DNA of 64,000 nucleotides from Corythucha ciliata (lineage: Eukaryota; Arthropoda; Insecta; Hemiptera; Tingidae), in the NCBI GenBank assembly GCA_038030265.1, contig CM075943.1:16864001-16928000 (forward strand). The letters run 5' to 3'. Shown here in pieces: positions 60,111 through 64,000 of the stretch. The translations under genes and the position numbers were made by a program. Every line of letters starts with the position of its first letter. Position 1 is the stretch's first letter. The notes beneath the pieces are model-generated. The model searched no databases, had not been told where the DNA came from, and was given only the letters and a program-made list of their open reading frames with translations.

Positions 60111-60894
60111 TTTACGTATCTCAGACAAGAAGTTGATGAAAAGTCGGTCACCCTGTATATTTGAATGCCAAGTATCGATTTCCGGGGAAATCGAATTGTC
60201 TGTTAATAGAAAAAAAGTCTGAATAGAATTGTCAGTTTTTGGATAGAAAATCAGGAATAGAAGGCTAAAACAGATAATTTTCGAACGAAGATGTTAGTTT
60301 TTGATGGAATACGACCCTTTTTTGTGAAAACTCAGTTTCCGGGGAAGAATTTGACGATTTATTGCGCTACCAGTTCTTTTGTTGGGGTCTCTAGTTTCCA
60401 TAACGTCCGACATATTCTGTCCACCCCTTGGTCAAGGGCTGGCTACGCCCCTGCCAAGGAAGGTGTTTTTAAAAAAATTAAAATTATACAAGATCAATGT
60501 AGCACAGGTCTTGGAAAACGAAGTGAATAAAAATATATTTCCTATACTAAACGTTCAATTCCAAGTCCAAGAAAAAAAGTCAACAGACGAGGGATAGACT
60601 TGGGGAGAATGCTACTGAGTTAATTGGAGCGATAGAGGAACTGGTAAAGTGTTATGTGGTAACCTGCGAGGATGGCTAGGTGACGGCTCCAATTTTAATT
60701 CAAGAGACTCTAGCGCAGTGAAGCGATAGAAGTGACGAATGATGAGGCGATTATAAGTGAAAAGGAATGTCACCGTTAGAGGGTCGGAACGGTGATTTCA
60801 ATGTGGTCGTCACCGGACCGGAGCCAACAGTGACGAGGTAGTCACAGTGACAAAATCACCGACAGTGAAATCACACCTCACCTCTAGGAAATTG

Positions 60895-62223
60895 TCTATT
60901 TCATGAGGAAATTGTCAATTTAATAAACAGCTAATTTCCGGAATTTTGTTTGCCAGTAAACCAATTTCCCTGGGTGGCCTATTTCAGTGACCGATTGCGC
61001 CGATTTTTCGCATTAAGAACCATTTTTAGCCGGTTTCACTCAATAAAAAAGTAATTTCCCGGATTTCGCTTACTAAAAAACCAAATTTTGAGGGTTACAA
61101 TCACAGTGCTAGCCGGGGGACACAAGAGCTTCCCCTCCACCACTTCGCTAAGTTCACTTCATTCGGCGGGAGGCATATTTTTGGCCAAACTACACGGAAT
61201 GTGTCTTGGCATTTTTGTTCACGTTACGTAGGTAGTTGTTGAATGTTGTTATTTTTTCCACTTTTTCGGCCTTTGGGTTTCCTCAATTTTCCGATGTTTC
61301 AATTAACAGGAGATTGAAAACTGTGTCTGTCTAGCAACTGTGTGACGTGTGGTACTGGTAGGTGCGGGATCCGGATGGAGTCATAATATGGCCCCCTCCT
61401 TAAGCTGACTCTGGAACCGCGCCTGATCACGGCGGGCTCTGCTTGCGTCTCGCGGCTTTTCCAAAGACGCCACGGCGGACGATCACGTGGCCCCGCTGAC
61501 GTCCACGGGAGAATTCGTGGGGGTCCCGAAAATGGGCCATTGCGGCGAAAAATGCGTGATGAGCATCTGTTCAAGTTTCCTTGTGCCGTGAAATCCGCAA
61601 TACGCAGTTTCGTCCATTTTTGCCAAGATAGCCAGGAACTAAATGGGCGATTTTTGGTTCGGAAAACGGTCAATGGCGTTATGCAGCTGGTTACTGAAGT
61701 CACAAACGCAATATGTCTGATTTGGCTCGTTAAACTAAGCAATATTGCTGATTTGATTCTGTCAAACCCCCAATTTTGTGGGTTTGATTATTTCAATTTC
61801 ACGGATTTGGTGCCGAGGTGAATTTCGCTCCTTTGAAAATAGTTTCGTAGGGTTAGACCACTCAAGAGACCATCTTTCGTGAATCTGACCGGTCCCAAAA
61901 TCAATTTTGCGGTGTTATTGGTGGCTTGGAAGAGTCTCCCCGCTCTCATTCCAACTAGCTTTGGCTGTCCCGTCCTGGAACAAGGACCGGCGACGCTCTT
62001 GTCCTGGAGCGCTTTGTCTCTTTTGGAGATATTTATTCCGTTTTTCTGGTTTAATTGAACGGTTTCAGGGTATCGATAGCCGGAAGTGGCAAAATAGACA
62101 TTTTTTGACCAAATAACGGGTTTTTTTGGAAACAAATTGATATTTTTTCCTTTTTTTTATGAAATGTAATATACAAGACGCAAAAAGTACAATGAACGAT
62201 GTCGAGTTTTGTTTTATAGTTCT
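60895..62223. other. spacer between the minisatellite and HINFP
   Basis: Remnants of the 20-nt array reach about 60930. Family B-like units occur at 60950-61100 and 61730-61940. A 147-codon minus-strand frame (61299-61742) has no recognisable motif and I do not call it a gene. The 3' UTR of HINFP must lie at the right edge. Confidence 0.45.
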
Positions 62224-64000
62224 CTATAAAACTTCCCCAGAATCTGGAAAACCTAAAATGACTTCTCCCTCACTTGGAGGGACATTCGTGTTTACGACAT
62301 TTACTGAAATAACGTCCCCGTCTTCTTTCATGACTTCAACAATTGCTTCGCTCGGATTGTGGGGTTGATTTGACATCTAAACAGACAGACACGCCCAATA
62401 GTCAAAAACAATAAATTAATTTCATGGGCGGGGGGCACTGACCTCGCAAGGGTCGTCTACATCGCTTTCCGTATCTTCTTCATTTTTTCCGCTTTTCTGT
62501 TCAAACACGCAGCAGAGGTTTTAAAAAATAAAATAAAATAAATAAAACCCATCGCTTTGATAAAAACGACTTACTCGGCTGCCATCGTCTTCAACCAACA
62601 AACTTTCATAACGAACAGTTTGCAATTTGAAGGACCCATTGCCGTCATCCCTGTATCTGTAAACGAATTGCCATAATAACATTGTTTAGGTCAAACAATA
62701 ACGTAGAGCTGTCGGCACTCACATAAATCTTGAATAACTGGAAGGTTTGGTAACGTTGTGAGATTTCATGAGATGCTTCGTGAGCTTACAGCCGTAATTG
62801 TACTTGCTGTCACAAAGGTGGCAACAATATTTTCCGCTTAACTTCCTAGCGTCTTTTTCCTCTTCAGTTTTAGCGTGAACCTAGCAAGAAATATTATGTT
62901 TAATAGGGTCGAAAAGCGGTCAATTAATCTGTTTCGTACTTGGTAGTAATGACGTAATAGTTTTGGGTGAGAACGACATTTAAAATCACAGTCGGCTTCG
63001 TTGCACGTTATGTAGTTGTAATCATTCGTGTGTACAGCAAAATGTTGTTTCAAGTCTGACTGGGATTTAAAACTGAAAAAGAGTATTCATATAACCTAAA
63101 AAAAAAAAAATGTCGTGTTTTAACGGACTCACGTTCTAGAGCACGTCGAGCACTTGAAAGGTTTGTAGGGCAAGTGTCTGTAGCGAATGTGACGGGCCAA
63201 AGCAGACGGAGTGTTAAATGTCATGTCACACGAACAGCATTTGTAGTGGTGAATGTGTTGCCGCATGTGGTGGTTCAAAAGTCTCGCGTTTGGAAACAGA
63301 CTCAAGCAGTAGCTACACTGAAAACTGCTTTCTAAAGGAAGAATCGAAATCCTGTGAAGAAACTGTTCTGGGATCTAACAGAAAATTAAATACCGTCTAT
63401 CGGGGCTTGCCGCGAACAATGATTTGCGAATTTTGTGTTGTTCGCAAAAGTGTTTCCACAAACGTGACAAGCGAGAGCTTTCTCGTGGGTGTGCGCTTTG
63501 ACGTGATCGACCAATTTCGTTTTCCTGGCGGTGTTCATTTTACAGCCTAACAAGAATTGATAATAGAAAAACTCGTTTCAACAGTATAAAAATATAAATG
63601 AAACAAACCTTGCCATAAACATCGAAGGGTACTGTTTGACGCGTCGACTGAATTCAGGTGCTGACGGACGTGACAGAAAAACTCTAGCGGTCCTGAAGAC
63701 ACTTCAGTACACTCACCCCATTGGCAGACCAGTGGTAGTGACCATTCAGTCATGAAAGTAGAGTCCGCTTCGTAAGTGCAAGTCTAAACCCGCCGTCACC
63801 ACCACACATCAAAATTAAATTTTTGTATTCTAATTCTCACTGTGAAATGTTGAACCAAACTTACAAACAGTTCATTTTTACGAGCAAAAAACGACCCCTT
63901 AGCCTTTAAAATCGTGTGGTAACCGTGAAATTTGACGTGTTGAGTCACCATCGCTGAGCTGGTAGTTTGGTGGTCACAGTCTTGCCACCCACATTGATAG
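62224..64000 (-). CDS. Hinfp: HINFP, histone H4 gene transcription factor, C-terminal part
   Basis: This C2H2 zinc-finger protein activates histone H4 genes at the G1/S transition in vertebrates. Exons in the window: 63865-64000 (continues beyond), 63609-63783, 63394-63546, 63133-63331, 62940-63072, 62723-62880, 62575-62656, 62443-62496, 62224-62376, all GT-AG with agreeing phases. Finger order matches the family: CGWQDCD...HVKFHGYH, CQWGEC...HVRQH, CLWQGC...HVKAH, CHVCGNTFANNTKF, CSYCLSLF...HMRQH, CCSCDMTF...HIRYRH, CSTCSR...HFAVH, CNEADCDFKC...HYY and CHLCDSKYNYGCKL. After the fingers, the conserved SFKLQTVRYESLLVEDDGS block identifies HINFP against other finger proteins. The N-terminal fingers lie outside the window. 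Confidence 0.92.

Larger units (their letters stand above)
57561..60886. mobile_element. 3326-bp hAT-like non-autonomous element
   Basis: The left end reads TAGAGGTGTGAAGTGACAG, and the right end read inward is TAGAGGTGAGGTGTGATTTC. Subterminal TCACAGTGACAAA motifs are repeated at both ends in inverted orientation. GGAAATTG flanks both sides (57553-57560 and 60887-60894), an 8-bp duplication as in hAT elements. The caveat is that the target array itself repeats this octamer. The interior holds no transposase: it is a family C array (58440-59240), a family E array (59240-60110) and unrecognised DNA. Confidence 0.78.

Noticed and set aside
61299..61742. 147-codon minus-strand open frame
   Set aside because: Arg/Ser/Pro-rich translation without a motif, lying in a repeat-rich spacer; likely chance.

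Overview
The window is eukaryotic nuclear DNA, almost certainly from an arthropod and possibly a sap-feeding hemipteran insect. It has split genes with GT-AG introns, a clade-typical RNase H-bearing non-LTR retrotransposon, cut-and-paste transposon remnants and very abundant short-period repeat arrays. The lineage call is an inference from gene style and repeats. Nothing looks bacterial or viral.

Seven protein-coding loci can be rebuilt exon by exon with matching splice phases. From left to right they are: a heat shock transcription factor (9891-12109, minus); FAIM, Fas apoptotic inhibitory molecule (21444-22183, minus); two tandem fumarylacetoacetase (FAH) genes (26360-28355 and 34102-36143, both minus); two neighbouring caspases (40810-46099 and 46773-47770, both minus); a cathepsin B-like gene whose catalytic cysteine codon reads glycine (51636-54019, plus); and the C-terminal half of the histone H4 transcription factor HINFP (62224-64000, minus, running off the window). 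FAIM, the caspases and HSF all touch stress or cell-death biology, but nothing shows that the loci are co-regulated.

Mobile DNA: a 5'-truncated, frameshifted I/LOA/R1-like LINE (2578-7022) carries a 775-bp foldback transposon (4877-5651) flanked by an 8-bp target duplication. A related half-copy lies at 48478-48745. A 3326-bp hAT-like element (57561-60886) is inserted in a 20-nt minisatellite with an 8-bp duplication. There are several MITE-like foldbacks, among them a 445-bp pair at 14668 and 28975, an inverted pair of tRNA-like genes inside intron 1 of the cathepsin gene, and a perfect 44-bp-arm hairpin at 16257-16359.

Most of the remaining sequence is made of degenerate tandem arrays. I label them family A (~28-30 nt, core TTTTAGCCGCGAATTAGCG), B (~30 nt, core AATTTCGCGGATTTGGCTC), C (~30 nt, core AAAATGGCTAAACTGACGAT), D (20 nt, GAGGAAATTGTCAATTTTAT), E (20 nt, GTCAGTTTTGGGGTAAAATC), F (20 nt, AACTGACAAAGTGACCTGGA), G (17-18 nt, GTCCAACCACAGCAAAG) and H (~35 nt, containing GGTCAAAATGAAGATACAAA). 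C, D, E and F, read in a common orientation, share the start GTCARTTT. This suggests that arrays which look unrelated may be diverged relatives. It is the most unusual large-scale feature here.
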